From: Clostridiales bacterium
Lineage (GTDB): Bacteria > Bacillota > Clostridia > Christensenellales > UBA1242
Assembly: GCA_918292005.1 (NCBI GenBank)
Contig: CAKJZJ010000005.1
Coordinates: 47,176-111,175 of the forward strand
Direction of reading: 5' to 3'
DNA: 64,000 nucleotides
Positions 54,067-63,910 of the stretch are shown here, piece after piece; within the stretch, counting starts at the first letter, position 1, and each line of letters begins with the position of its first letter. Both the position numbers and the translations under genes were made by a program. The notes under the pieces were generated by a model. The model was given only the letters and a program-made list of their open reading frames with translations, was not told where the DNA came from and did no database searches.

Positions 54067-55359
54067 TTACATTTCACTCACATCAGCATCGGGCTTGCCA
54101 GAGCTGTCTGCACCATCTACATTAGATCCAAAATCTAGTATTTTATGTCCTTCATCAGCTGGTGCATCACCACCACTTTTCTTTGTCTTTAAAAACTCTT
54201 TTATCAAAGCATTTCTTTCTGCAACTTTTCTATTATTCAAAAGAACTTCTCTAATACTTCTAGCACCATCTTCTCTGATTCTACTCATAACCTGTGGGTA
54301 TCTATCTAAAAGATATCTAATTATATCATCACTGCCACTCTCTATTAGATTTACTATAGCTGCAGTAGTTTTATCTGTACTATACTCTGTAACCTGATGA
54401 GCCTGATATTGTACAGGGTTTACCCTAACAATGTATGGTCTGCCTGGCATTCCATCTGTCCTAGGCTCTACAGTTACCTTATACCAAAAACTATTAGGTG
54501 CCAATTCGCCATCTTTTATTGAATTGTATTCAGCACCTGCAGTCATTGCTCCTTTGAATGGAGTGTATGGGCCAGCGGAAATGAGATATATTGGTCTTTT
54601 CTCCACGTCACTACCATTAGTAGCACCAGATATTGCTGTTTTAAAGAAATTTTTGGTAGTCCTGGCTAGATATATATCGGCTCCATCACGAAGTGTGGCT
54701 CTCTTTTCCATAGTACGACCAATATAGCTAGTAGTTGTAGCTGTATTATTCCAATTGATAGTTCTAATACCAACAACTGGATCTGGCACCATATCATCTT
54801 CTAGTCTAACTTTGACAAGTGCATCATTACATACCTTTTTATCTAATTCCAATGCCTTTTGCAATGCATCCAATACATCTATACCATGATTTTTGAGAAT
54901 TCTGTGTTCTTCTGTCCCCCTAACCATAGCAACTATCTTGCCAGCCTTAGCCAAATCTTTAAACAACGAATAAAAATATGCTAATTGATCTCCATAGGAT
55001 AGTAATTGTCCATTACGAGATTTAGGTACGTATGTGAATAGTCCACCATTGAGAACTACTATAGAATTATCACTATCTAGCATTAATTGTACATTTCTCT
55101 CTAGTTCATGTAAATATGGCCTTCTTTTGCCCACATGTTCGCTATCTACCATATTTTTGGCATATCCCATATCTACATTGCTGATTTCATTAAGGCCAAT
55201 ACTATTATCTGTGATTTGATACCTAAACGAACTAGGAGCTGTGTCTCCCACCTTGATATCAGATTCGCTCAACAAATATTTTCTAAAAGCATCTCCTCTA
55301 CGTTTAACTTCGTCTAGGTCTATAGGCTTGTCTACATCTTCCATGTCTTCTTTACTCAT
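54067..55359 (-). CDS. degenerate metallophosphoesterase paralogue
   Basis: A 430-residue protein that aligns by eye with the intact phosphoesterase encoded just upstream. Shared landmarks: a NSIVVLNGG strand matching NALVFFLGDG, AGKIVAMVRGTEEHR matching AGKIVVVHSGNHEDR, and DIYLARTT matching DLAVIGHTH. The metal-binding residues are lost at the positions I can align (GDG to NGG, GNHE to GTEE, GHTH to ARTT), so catalysis is not expected. It ends in an acidic Gly/Ser/Asp-rich tail. GGGGG lies before the ATG. It probably acts as a regulatory or structural partner of the intact enzyme, by inference. Confidence 0.65.
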   Translation of the reverse strand: MSKEDMEDVDKPIDLDEVKRRGDAFRKYLLSESDIKVGDTAPSSFRYQITDNSIGLNEISNVDMGYAKNMVDSEHVGKRRPYLHELERNVQLMLDSDNSIVVLNGGLFTYVPKSRNGQLLSYGDQLAYFYSLFKDLAKAGKIVAMVRGTEEHRILKNHGIDVLDALQKALELDKKVCNDALVKVRLEDDMVPDPVVGIRTINWNNTATTTSYIGRTMEKRATLRDGADIYLARTTKNFFKTAISGATNGSDVEKRPIYLISAGPYTPFKGAMTAGAEYNSIKDGELAPNSFWYKVTVEPRTDGMPGRPYIVRVNPVQYQAHQVTEYSTDKTTAAIVNLIESGSDDIIRYLLDRYPQVMSRIREDGARSIREVLLNNRKVAERNALIKEFLKTKKSGGDAPADEGHKILDFGSNVDGADSSGKPDADVSEM

Positions 55360-55377
55360 ATAACATTACCCCCTATA

Positions 55378-56613
55378 TTAATCCCCAATAATGTCCATAC
55401 CATCTGTTGTTTCACTCGGCTTTCCGCCACCAGATTCAGACACAGTTCTTTTAGCCATTTTGCTCTTTACATACTCTTCAAATCCTGCTGGTGCTTCTTC
55501 TGCTACTTCTGCTATCCTATCAGCAACTTTTGCATATTTTTTCTTCTCTGTTTCTGCAACTTTTGCTAGGAGTTCATCTACTGAAGAATAAACACCTTTA
55601 TCTCCGGCCTTGCTACCATTAATAACACGTCTAGCCTGCTCTTTTCTCTTATTTTGAATATTAGTAGTCAATCTAATGTTAGGTGGAAAGAATGCAAATG
55701 CAGGAATTATTTTTCTATGTCTAATACCAGTAGGAGATATCCTATCAGCCTCGGAATTTGGTTGAGAAGATACTTCCACCCAGACTGCAGATTGTTTAGC
55801 AACGTCTGGCAAAGCCATACCAGCACCATACGTACCACCGCCACTAGCTGGCAACGTTACATACATAATATCATGGTAATATTGCTCACCATCCTCATCT
55901 ACTTTTATAGTTCTATCAAGGGAAATACTATGTTGATGCGTGTGGCCAATAACTGCCAGGTCCACATTATTTACATTTCTAATAAGTCTGAATATCCCAT
56001 CGCTATTTCTAACACCAGTACCATGATGAGTAATGATATTTATAGGAAATTTACCATCTTGTGCTTTTGGCTGACGAAGAAGTAGAGTAGTACTAGCATA
56101 GAATGGCGCATAGGCTTCACCCACTCCAGCTATATCTGCCGCCATCTTGGTAGTAGATACTCCCACAGCCCTGGTAATTCTATCTTCGTGATTTCCACTA
56201 TGAACAACCACAATTTTACCAGCACTATTTAGATTGTTGAGTACATCGGTAAGTTTCTGATTACCTTTAGCCAATGCCAATATCTTAGAATAGAAAGATA
56301 ATTGTTGTTGTGGCTTCATGATGTCCTCGTATGGATCGGATTTGGCACCGATTATAGCGGTATTCATTCCGTCTCCTAAGAAAAATACTAGAGCATTCTC
56401 CTGACTATCGGCATACTTTAGATTCTCAATAAGACCTTTGATATCAAAGTCGGAAGAACCTATATGTGTATCACTAATGAAACACAACTGTAATTTGTCG
56501 AATTTATCGGAAAAATCCCTAGTAATATTTTTGATTGTTACATTTTTATTATTATAAGCATTGGCACCTACCATGTCTAGGTAGTCGCGGTCCAAACTAT
56601 CTATATTACTCAT
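55378..56613 (-). CDS. calcineurin-like metallophosphoesterase with C-terminal extension
   Basis: A 411-residue protein with a complete calcineurin-type metal site: SDTHIG (about residue 44), GDG (about 79), GNHE (about 137), THHGTG (about 190) and GHTH (about 217). About 100 further residues follow: a charged coiled-coil-like helix and a Gly/Ser/Asp tail. Family members cleave phosphomono- or diesters; the substrate is unknown. The ATG at 56613 is chosen with GGGGG upstream. It is the first gene of a two-gene unit whose second member is a degenerate paralogue. Confidence 0.8.
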   Translation of the reverse strand: MSNIDSLDRDYLDMVGANAYNNKNVTIKNITRDFSDKFDKLQLCFISDTHIGSSDFDIKGLIENLKYADSQENALVFFLGDGMNTAIIGAKSDPYEDIMKPQQQLSFYSKILALAKGNQKLTDVLNNLNSAGKIVVVHSGNHEDRITRAVGVSTTKMAADIAGVGEAYAPFYASTTLLLRQPKAQDGKFPINIITHHGTGVRNSDGIFRLIRNVNNVDLAVIGHTHQHSISLDRTIKVDEDGEQYYHDIMYVTLPASGGGTYGAGMALPDVAKQSAVWVEVSSQPNSEADRISPTGIRHRKIIPAFAFFPPNIRLTTNIQNKRKEQARRVINGSKAGDKGVYSSVDELLAKVAETEKKKYAKVADRIAEVAEEAPAGFEEYVKSKMAKRTVSESGGGKPSETTDGMDIIGD

Positions 56614-58262
<1,649 letters not shown>

Positions 58263-58267
58263 TAAAC

Positions 58268-58297
58268 AAAAAAACGGCTTAAACGAGTCGTTTTTTT
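58268..58297. terminator. terminator after eno
   Basis: Stem AACGGCT/AGTCGTT (58273-58279 with 58286-58292), A-run before and T-run after. It overlaps the end of the convergent gene. Confidence 0.8.
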
Positions 58298-58931
58298 ATT
58301 GTAAATAGCTCACCCAATTAGTCAATATCTGGAGAAGTGATTTGAGTTTTTCGGCATTATCTGGTGAATTGGTAATGGAGCAATTAATCTCTATCTGAAT
58401 GGTCCATAAATCTGGATATTTATTTTTTGCCCAGCCAGATATTGTCCTAGAGCCTGCCATATATGGAGTATCTATCAAAACTTTTAGACCAATACCTTTT
58501 AGAGCCTTACGCAAATCATCATAAGCACGTACATTAGTAGCAATATTCCTGCCCAAATGTATGCCTAGATTTACATCACAAGGTCTGTGAGATGCCAGAC
58601 CATGCATATCTATCAAATATTTTATTCCATTACTTTCTACGAGTTTAGATATACTGTCTCTATACCTAGAATTCTCATCAAAATTGGCATCATCATTATT
58701 ATTTTTGGTCTTTGCAATAAGATAACTACCAGTCTTTTCTGCTAAATACAGAGCAACTGCCACAGAGCCAATTTCTTTATATTTCATTTTGCCCAATCTT
58801 ACCTGTGTAACAGCATGTGGAGCAGAAAATAGAGCATTATTATGCCCCATAATAATGACGTGATCTTTTCGCTCATTTTCGAGCATAAACTTTTTCCTAT
58901 GGCTGTGGATACTTGTAGTAATATTTCTCAT
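58296..58931 (-). CDS. N-formylglutamate amidohydrolase-like protein
   Basis: A 211-residue protein resembling the N-formylglutamate amidohydrolase (HutG-type) zinc hydrolase fold: SAPHAV near residue 37 (zinc His), NNNDDANFDENS, and YLIDMHGLASHRPCDVNLG with the second His. The true substrate may be another N-acyl amino acid or peptide. It starts two bases upstream-adjacent to the stop of the MazG-like gene, with GGGCAG as a weak ribosome site; an ATG at residue 16 is an alternative start. Confidence 0.7.
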   Translation of the reverse strand: MRNITTSIHSHRKKFMLENERKDHVIIMGHNNALFSAPHAVTQVRLGKMKYKEIGSVAVALYLAEKTGSYLIAKTKNNNDDANFDENSRYRDSISKLVESNGIKYLIDMHGLASHRPCDVNLGIHLGRNIATNVRAYDDLRKALKGIGLKVLIDTPYMAGSRTISGWAKNKYPDLWTIQIEINCSITNSPDNAEKLKSLLQILTNWVSYLQ

Positions 58932-58932
58932 A

Positions 58933-59241
58933 TTATTTACTGCCCATAGAGTTTTTTTCTTCTATTCTTTTTCGGTATTTCGCAATAACTGTATCTAGAC
59001 TAGATTCTGCGTCTATACCCATCTCATTCGCTAGGGACAAAAGGCTATATAATACATCACCATACTCCATCACAAAGTCTTCATTCATGGCAAATTGTGT
59101 AGTCCCATACCTAGATGATTCCAGATACTCTTTTGCCAATTCCCCTATCTCACTCTCTATATCCAAAAGTCTAGCATATACCGGCATAGGTTTGCGATGA
59201 CAAGGCATAGATTCATTAAACTTTTTTACCTTTTCCTGCAT
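58933..59241 (-). CDS. MazG-like nucleotide pyrophosphohydrolase
   Basis: A 102-residue all-helical protein with the MazG-type metal motif: IESEIGELAKE (ExxE) and EYGDVLYSLLSLANE (ExxD). Such enzymes hydrolyse (d)NTPs or modified nucleotides to monophosphates. It sits between a cytidine deaminase gene (10 bases upstream) and the amidohydrolase-like gene (2 bases downstream), so all three are probably one transcript. AGGAGATAATT precedes the start. Confidence 0.8.
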   Translation of the reverse strand: MQEKVKKFNESMPCHRKPMPVYARLLDIESEIGELAKEYLESSRYGTTQFAMNEDFVMEYGDVLYSLLSLANEMGIDAESSLDTVIAKYRKRIEEKNSMGSK

Positions 59242-59250
59242 AATTATCTC

Positions 59251-59682
59251 CTACTTATTTTTTTCGTATCTATCCCAGCCCCACCAGTCGGGTATCAAAT
59301 CTATCAATTTCACAGTTTTTCTGGCTGGATAATTCACCAATATCTCCATGTCTTTGTTTTTATCAGATAACTGCATGAAAAATTCTCTGCATGCCCCACA
59401 TGGAGTCCAGCCACCACTATCATCGGGAGCACCATCCCTAGAATAACACACCAGTCTTTTTACCACAGTCTGACCACTGTGAATATACATATCCAGTGCC
59501 GCCACTCTCTCGGCGCACAGTGCTATTACCCCACTAGCACCCTCTATACAAAAACCACTATATATCTCACCATTCTCTGCCTCTAAAGCACATGCTACAT
59601 GATGTGCCATAATGAATGGAGAGACATCTTCTGGATGAAATTGTTTTTTCGCTTCTGCCACTAATTGATCCCAAATATCCAT
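59251..59682 (-). CDS. cytidine deaminase family protein
   Basis: A 143-residue zinc deaminase with the motifs CAERVA (zinc Cys and catalytic Glu, about residue 55) and PCGACREF (two zinc Cys, about residue 92). It is probably a cytidine deaminase; the blasticidin-deaminase branch is an alternative. The ATG at 59682 is chosen because a TTGTGA-17-TATAAT promoter lies upstream at 59740-59768 and GTGAGG precedes it. A perfect hairpin (59696-59703 with 59712-59719) lies in the leader close to the ribosome site. Confidence 0.82.
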   Translation of the reverse strand: MDIWDQLVAEAKKQFHPEDVSPFIMAHHVACALEAENGEIYSGFCIEGASGVIALCAERVAALDMYIHSGQTVVKRLVCYSRDGAPDDSGGWTPCGACREFFMQLSDKNKDMEILVNYPARKTVKLIDLIPDWWGWDRYEKNK

Positions 59683-59739
59683 ATTTAACCTCACAAAACT
59701 CACAATAACTAGTGAGTTTCTAATATTTTGCTCACTCCA

Positions 59740-59768
59740 ATTATACCAAATTTGGTTTTTCATCACAA
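59740..59768 (-). promoter_or_regulatory. promoter of the deaminase operon
   Basis: Minus strand TTGTGA (59768-59763), 17-base spacer, TATAAT (59745-59740). A leader hairpin AAACTCAC/GTGAGTTT follows. Confidence 0.7.
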
Positions 59769-59779
59769 GCAAAGACCAC

Positions 59780-59810
59780 AAAAAAAGAACTATGGATTAG
59801 TTCTTTATTT
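59780..59810. terminator. terminator of the nucleotidyltransferase gene
   Basis: Perfect stem AAAGAACTA/TAGTTCTTT (59784-59792 with 59798-59806); seven T follow on the minus strand. Confidence 0.8.
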
Positions 59811-59816
59811 GAGTAT

Positions 59817-60599
59817 TTAGAATGTTAATTCGTAATTATTGGGATTGGTATTATAGAAACTCCTTTCGTATTCATACAGTGCTATTAGATTATTCAACAT
59901 TACAGCCCTATTGTCTGTCTCTTCTATACATTTAGAATATAATTCCACAAATTTGCGATCGGGCTTTTTATTATCTGCACACTTCCCTACATATTTGTCA
60001 TAATAATCGGGATCTTTGTACACTCTATAGGCCTTTACAAATGGTATATTGGCCTCACCAGCATGTGCAGAATGTAGACTCCTAATCATCTCCAATATAT
60101 TGTAATACACCATCTCAAATTCTGCACCTTTTCGCTGGTAGATATTTTTTAGACTGGATATTCTATTATCTACCTGTACTATCTGTGTTTCAAAATCCAT
60201 AATTGGTTTTTTATGATTTTCGTTGTAAAAAGTATTATCTGCATTCAACATACCTTTCACAAAATCCAAATCGCCATAGAGTATTGCAGCATTCTGACTC
60301 AAGGCAATATGCGAAGGACAATTCATATTGGTGAACTGCACACCTTCACTCAGAAATTTTTCGATTGGCTTTATAAAATATTCTATCTTTACACCGTCGA
60401 CAAAATTCACTCCACGCACACTATGTTTTGCATAATTCAGAAGAACCAATAAATCTATATCTGAGTTTTTATCAAAAAAGCCGGTAGTTACACTACCGTA
60501 CACAACTACACCCAAAAGATTATCCTTATCAAGTATCTTGGGGAAAATTCTACTATTTAAAAATTTATCTATAATTCTACTAGCTTCTCTATCAATCAT
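59817..60599 (-). CDS. nucleotidyltransferase-fold protein
   Basis: A 260-residue protein with an N-terminal polymerase-beta-type nucleotidyltransferase domain: GSVTTG followed by DSDIDLLV with the two catalytic aspartates (about residues 35-52), a third acidic strand in VKIEYF, and a helical C-terminal half. Relatives include aminoglycoside adenylyltransferases and uncharacterised house-keeping enzymes; resistance cannot be inferred. The start at 60599 follows a consensus promoter -10 by six bases, so the mRNA is probably leaderless. Confidence 0.78.
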   Translation of the reverse strand: MIDREASRIIDKFLNSRIFPKILDKDNLLGVVVYGSVTTGFFDKNSDIDLLVLLNYAKHSVRGVNFVDGVKIEYFIKPIEKFLSEGVQFTNMNCPSHIALSQNAAILYGDLDFVKGMLNADNTFYNENHKKPIMDFETQIVQVDNRISSLKNIYQRKGAEFEMVYYNILEMIRSLHSAHAGEANIPFVKAYRVYKDPDYYDKYVGKCADNKKPDRKFVELYSKCIEETDNRAVMLNNLIALYEYERSFYNTNPNNYELTF

Positions 60600-60605
60600 G
60601 ACTAT

Positions 60606-60634
60606 ATCATACCATAATTGCAATAAAATGTCAA
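60606..60634 (-). promoter_or_regulatory. promoter predicting a leaderless nucleotidyltransferase mRNA
   Basis: Minus strand TTGACA (60634-60629), 17-base spacer, TATGAT (60611-60606), six bases, ATG. Confidence 0.7.
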
Positions 60635-60688
60635 TACCGACTCAATTTATGTCAAATACATACAGTATAGCATACAAATACAAGGACT

Positions 60689-61726
60689 TTATACAATACC
60701 ACTGGTATCATCATCTGTGGGATTTCCGGAGCCTGTACCACGTACACTATCCACGATTGCCCTAAAAGCACCACTCTCGCTATCAGCCATAATATCCCTA
60801 GCATCTGAGATGAATTGATCTATAGTAGGCTTAGGACTAAAGGTGGTAGAAATGGAATTTTTAATCCCACTGGCAACCGACATAGCGAGTGCATATCCTG
60901 CTATCTGTGACACATGGTCACCATGCCTAGAGATATCAAAAACGGAAGAATCCCACTCGGCATCTCTGTCTAAAAAAGTTATTCTATGCTCTATATTCTC
61001 AGTCTCACCATCTAGAGTAAGATTGGAACAAATAAGTGTAGCATTATTCTCATCATCTTTTATAATAACATTACCCTGACCAGCATTACTGGCATTCAGA
61101 ATATTAAATATCTTTTTAGAGAGAGTATCATCTGCCCCACTACCAGCAAAATGCTCTCTGAGTGTACGATCTTTCATAGAGATAATATTGAGACTAGGGA
61201 TATCACAAAACTCTAATGGAGCATAATTGACAGCGAACATCTGTCCCATGGCTTTGGCAATACATACGGGACTAATACCCAGCCTAATCATATTCTCTCT
61301 AATAAAACCTATCACATCATTCAATTCACTAGCACCCTGGCAGTGAGTAAAGAATGTAATATTATTGAAATTCCTAATAATGTCCTCATCTGGTAGCACA
61401 TGACCACCACTGGTACACAATGCAGTAGATAATTTTTCGGCTATTTCTCTTTCGTCAGACACTGTCAGTCTAGACACAGGCTCGCCATTCTCGTCTCTAC
61501 CATGCACCACACCCCAAAAGTCTATATCTATACTACATTTTTCATCATTATTACCCATAAGACTGCCTGCCAGCCTACATAGGTAATTGGCATGTCGTGG
61601 CATAATAGTTCCCCTACCGCCGAAACAAATCACAGTAGGCCCGTGAATGTGAAAATTATTAATATCTATACTTTCCCATTTATTCTCTTTGGTAGTATCT
61701 CTCCTACCGATCTCATAACCAGACAT
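60689..61726 (-). CDS. alpha/beta-hydrolase-like protein of unknown function
   Basis: A 345-residue soluble protein. A strand-turn at VICFGGRGT (about residue 31) and a hydrophobic strand ending FFTHCQGASEL (about residue 125) look like an alpha/beta-hydrolase core in which the usual GHSQG nucleophile elbow has Cys for Ser. A late His in SRHGDHVSQ could complete a triad, by inference. The C-terminus is a Gly/Ser/Asp tail similar to those of the two phosphoesterase-like proteins at 54-56.6 kb. CTGGAGAAG precedes the ATG at 61726, with a TACAAT -10 upstream. No family name is offered. Confidence 0.5.
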   Translation of the reverse strand: MSGYEIGRRDTTKENKWESIDINNFHIHGPTVICFGGRGTIMPRHANYLCRLAGSLMGNNDEKCSIDIDFWGVVHGRDENGEPVSRLTVSDEREIAEKLSTALCTSGGHVLPDEDIIRNFNNITFFTHCQGASELNDVIGFIRENMIRLGISPVCIAKAMGQMFAVNYAPLEFCDIPSLNIISMKDRTLREHFAGSGADDTLSKKIFNILNASNAGQGNVIIKDDENNATLICSNLTLDGETENIEHRITFLDRDAEWDSSVFDISRHGDHVSQIAGYALAMSVASGIKNSISTTFSPKPTIDQFISDARDIMADSESGAFRAIVDSVRGTGSGNPTDDDTSGIV

Positions 61727-61825
61727 GACACTTCTCCAGATACATATATTGTACCACATTTATGCATATTTGTCCATACTCAAAAGCCTACTAAAAGGGC
61801 TTGGGATAAAGATGAAAAGAGAATA

Positions 61826-61925
61826 GTCTATACGAGTGGAACGAGTATATTTCTGCATGGCACATGCAGAATACAGTTCGAATGCATGGGACACCATGCA
61901 CATGCGTAGCATATACTCTCCAACA
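61826..61925 (-). repeat. multi-hairpin intergenic repeat, copy R4
   Basis: Read on the minus strand: TATGCTACGCAT hairpin, GCATGG..CCATGC hairpin, TCGAACTGTATTC, CTGCATG..CATGCAG hairpin, then AATATACTCGTTC and CGTATAGAC. Same order of parts as R1-R3 but more diverged. The gap 61727-62027 holds this repeat, a terminator and a tRNA-tail copy, and no gene. Confidence 0.5.
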
Positions 61926-61929
61926 AAAA

Positions 61930-61960
61930 AATAAAAAAGCCCTTACAAAAGGGCTTTTTA
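61930..61960 (-). terminator. terminator after the tRNA-Asp-like tail
   Basis: Perfect 10-bp stem AAAAGCCCTT/AAGGGCTTTT (61935-61944 with 61949-61958); T-run on the minus strand. Confidence 0.85.
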
Positions 61961-61974
61961 TGGCGGAGCCGATG
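61961..61974 (-). other. tRNA-Asp-like 3'-tail fragment (candidate att site)
   Basis: On the minus strand CATCGGCTCCGCCA matches the acceptor end of a G73, CCA-encoded tRNA such as tRNA-Asp (GGAGCCG..CGGCTCCG). No tRNA body precedes it, and a terminator follows at once. It lies 54 bases after the stop of the CYTH gene. Confidence 0.45.
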
Positions 61975-62027
61975 CTATCCAATCCTAACCCTAGAATATA
62001 TGTGGGTGTTGAGTGGGTTAAATCAGT

Positions 62028-62597
62028 TTATTTTTTATGAAGAAGCATGAAAACTTTCTTGCATGAAAAATCATTGCCTAATTTTAGTCCTAGATTTTTT
62101 GTAATATTAACCATATAACTAAATTTTTGATCAGGCAACATATCTTTCATACTTTCATCTTCTTCATACTCAATAAATATTCCAAGATTTTTAATTATTT
62201 GAACAACAAATTCAATATTTTCTTTTTTGTACACATATGAATTATTTTCAACCTTACAATAGTTGTTCAATCCTGCTAAATCAAATATTTTTATAGCGTT
62301 TTCAAGTTTTGTTAATTCCGATTTAACTTTTTCCTCCAATAAAACATTGCCAAATTTATCCAGTTCCTTTTTCTTGTAGCATAATTGTATTTTGGGGCAT
62401 TCATCAATGATATAACGCACTAAAAAAGAGTTGTTTATAAGGTCAGTATATGATAAATTTAAAACATTATCAAATTTGGAAAAATACCAGTCATTTAATT
62501 GGTAATTTTCTACCATTTCAAACCCCTTTCTTTTTAAAATTTCGTCAATTTCATTGTAATCATTAAATACTTGAACTGTTATTTCTGTTTCTCTCAT
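62028..62597 (-). CDS. CYTH-domain-like protein
   Basis: A 189-residue protein resembling the CYTH (CyaB/thiamine-triphosphatase) fold: the N-terminal strand EITVQV in place of the ExExK motif, a helix DYNEIDEILKRKGFE, LVRYI, and later KLENAIKIFDLAGL and the IEFVVQIIKNLG strand. Activity on a triphosphate compound is possible, but the signature is imperfect. AAAGGG precedes the ATG. Codon choice (TTA, TTG and CTT) and only one CTAG in about 1.1 kb differ from the core genes. It lies between two tRNA-tail fragments and is probably acquired. Confidence 0.65.
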   Translation of the reverse strand: MRETEITVQVFNDYNEIDEILKRKGFEMVENYQLNDWYFSKFDNVLNLSYTDLINNSFLVRYIIDECPKIQLCYKKKELDKFGNVLLEEKVKSELTKLENAIKIFDLAGLNNYCKVENNSYVYKKENIEFVVQIIKNLGIFIEYEEDESMKDMLPDQKFSYMVNITKNLGLKLGNDFSCKKVFMLLHKK

Positions 62598-62641
62598 AAA
62601 TTTCCCTTTAATTTAGAACAATATTATTATAACATAAATAA

Positions 62642-62680
62642 TAAAAAAAACGCAAATCCTAATTCATAAGATTTACGTTA
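62642..62680 (-). terminator. terminator after the tRNA-Ser-like tail
   Basis: Minus-strand stem AACGTAAATC/GATTTGCGTT (62679-62670 with 62658-62649) followed by eight T. Confidence 0.8.
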
Positions 62681-62684
62681 CGCT

Positions 62685-62700
62685 TGGCGGAGAGGTTGTG
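62685..62700 (-). other. tRNA-Ser-like 3'-tail fragment (candidate att site)
   Basis: On the minus strand CACAACCTCTCCGCCA matches the acceptor end of a bacterial tRNA-Ser (G73, CCA encoded). There is no tRNA body; a terminator follows directly. It lies 27 bases after the stop of the deoxyribosyltransferase-like gene. Confidence 0.5.
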
Positions 62701-62726
62701 AGTTTGTATGAACACTAAATTATTTT

Positions 62727-63041
62727 TTACAATTTTTCCATATAATGCACTTTTTTGTTTGTTTTAATTGCATATTCAATTTCTGATTTTGTACTCGAAC
62801 CAATATAGCCATTTTTATTTATTACAAAAATTTCGTCAGCCATATCTATTTTTCTTTTGTGCATATCATCAAGCATTTCTTTTGTTCCGTCTTTCCAAAC
62901 CTCATCATCTCCCGAATGTCCAAACATTCCCACAGAAATAACGATATTACCTTCAAGGGTTAATCTTTTTTGTTCGCGAAAAAAATCCTCTTTAAATTTT
63001 GTACTTCCACATAATGTTATTACTTTATATTTACCAATCAT
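62727..63041 (-). CDS. nucleoside 2-deoxyribosyltransferase-like small protein
   Basis: A 104-residue Rossmann-like protein similar to small nucleoside 2-deoxyribosyltransferase/DUF4406-type proteins, often phage or island encoded. Motifs: ITLCGSTKFKEDF (residues 8-20), a helix with MHKRKIDMADEIFVINKNGYIGSST, and the terminal SEIEYAIKTNKKVHYM. It may act on nucleoside or NAD-type N-glycosidic bonds. TAGGAG precedes the ATG. Composition again differs from the core genes. Confidence 0.72.
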   Translation of the reverse strand: MIGKYKVITLCGSTKFKEDFFREQKRLTLEGNIVISVGMFGHSGDDEVWKDGTKEMLDDMHKRKIDMADEIFVINKNGYIGSSTKSEIEYAIKTNKKVHYMEKL

Positions 63042-63175
63042 TTGTTTTCTCCTAATTGATTTTGTGCTATTTTATATCTCATTTGATACCAAACATTATA
63101 TCATATAATTTATAAAAAGTCTTAAAATTTTTTATTTCTTTCAAAATTGATAACAATTCCAAAACAGTCCCATAA

Positions 63176-63223
63176 ATAGAAATACGAAACAAATCCTAAC
63201 GGCTGTTTCGTATGACTTTCTAT
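63176..63223. repeat. long imperfect inverted repeat at the composition break
   Basis: ATAGAAA-TACGAAACA (63176-63191) is complementary to TGTTTCGTA-TGAC-TTTCTAT (63204-63223), apart from three unpaired bases. It marks the switch from AT-rich DNA to the recombinase fragment. The 174 bases before it (63042-63215) hold no gene. Confidence 0.6.
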
Positions 63224-63848
63224 TGGCGGGAAGCTGATGTGTGGAACCTGCGGATCGAAAATGCGCAGGCAGGTGCGCACGATGGGTAGCGGGAAACGCA
63301 CCGCAAGCTGGTGTTGCTGCAACAGAGTCATCAACGGGCGATCGGAATGCGACAGCCACCACGTAAACGAAGAAGTGCTTGAAAAGACCTGCTTGGCGGC
63401 AATCAACGAACTGATCGATAACGCCAGCGACGTAGTCGAAGCGGTCAGAGAAGGTGCAGGAATGTCGATGGAGCCGGAGACAAGAGCAGCGATCGAGAGC
63501 ATCGAAGAACAGATCATCGGAATACAGGAAGCGGTGCTCGCACTCCACAAAGCAAAGCAGCGGATGGAAATTGGCGCACAGGACTACTCGGCAAAGGTCA
63601 AAGAGTACGGCGGACAGATGAAAGTGCTTGAGGCAAAGCGCGATGAGTTGCAGGCGACCGAAGTCAAATTCTCTGAAGTCAAGATGTGGCTCGACACCTT
63701 CATCAATCAGACGATGGATAGCAGCCGAATGACAGCGATCGACGGAACCACGTTCAAAATGCTGGTCGATAAGATCATCGTCAAGGACACCGGCATAGAG
63801 GTGGAGTTCGGATGCGGTGTCAGAATCGAAAAAGAATATGTGAGATAA
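63216..63848 (+). pseudogene. large serine recombinase, C-terminal remnant
   Basis: About 210 codons matching only the C-terminal part of large serine recombinases (TndX/phage integrase type). The recombinase zinc ribbon (LMCGTCGSKMRR, then CCC and C, about the first 50 residues) is followed by a long coiled-coil insertion and the final beta segment. The N-terminal catalytic and recombinase domains are missing: an in-frame TGA lies at 63213-63215, just before homology begins. An ATG at 63237 is the first start available. Base composition is far richer in GC than the rest, with no CTAG, so it is foreign or from a joined contig. Confidence 0.8.
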
Positions 63849-63851
63849 AGC

Positions 63852-63898
63852 AACCCCCGCAAACCGTTGGTACACAGCGATTTGCGGGGGCTTTTTTT
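63852..63898 (+). terminator. GC-rich terminator after the recombinase remnant
   Basis: Perfect 10-bp stem CCCCCGCAAA/TTTGCGGGGG (63854-63863 with 63881-63890) followed by CTTTTTTT. Confidence 0.88.
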
Positions 63899-63910
63899 GC
63901 GTCATGGGGA

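Noticed and set aside
58296-59682. Anti-phage nucleotide-depletion operon (MazG-like, deaminase, amidohydrolase)
   Set aside because: Each gene looks like an ordinary house-keeping enzyme, there is no sensor or effector partner, and composition matches the core genome.
59817-60599. Aminoglycoside resistance gene
   Set aside because: It has the nucleotidyltransferase fold but no family-specific antibiotic-binding signature; chromosomal house-keeping context.
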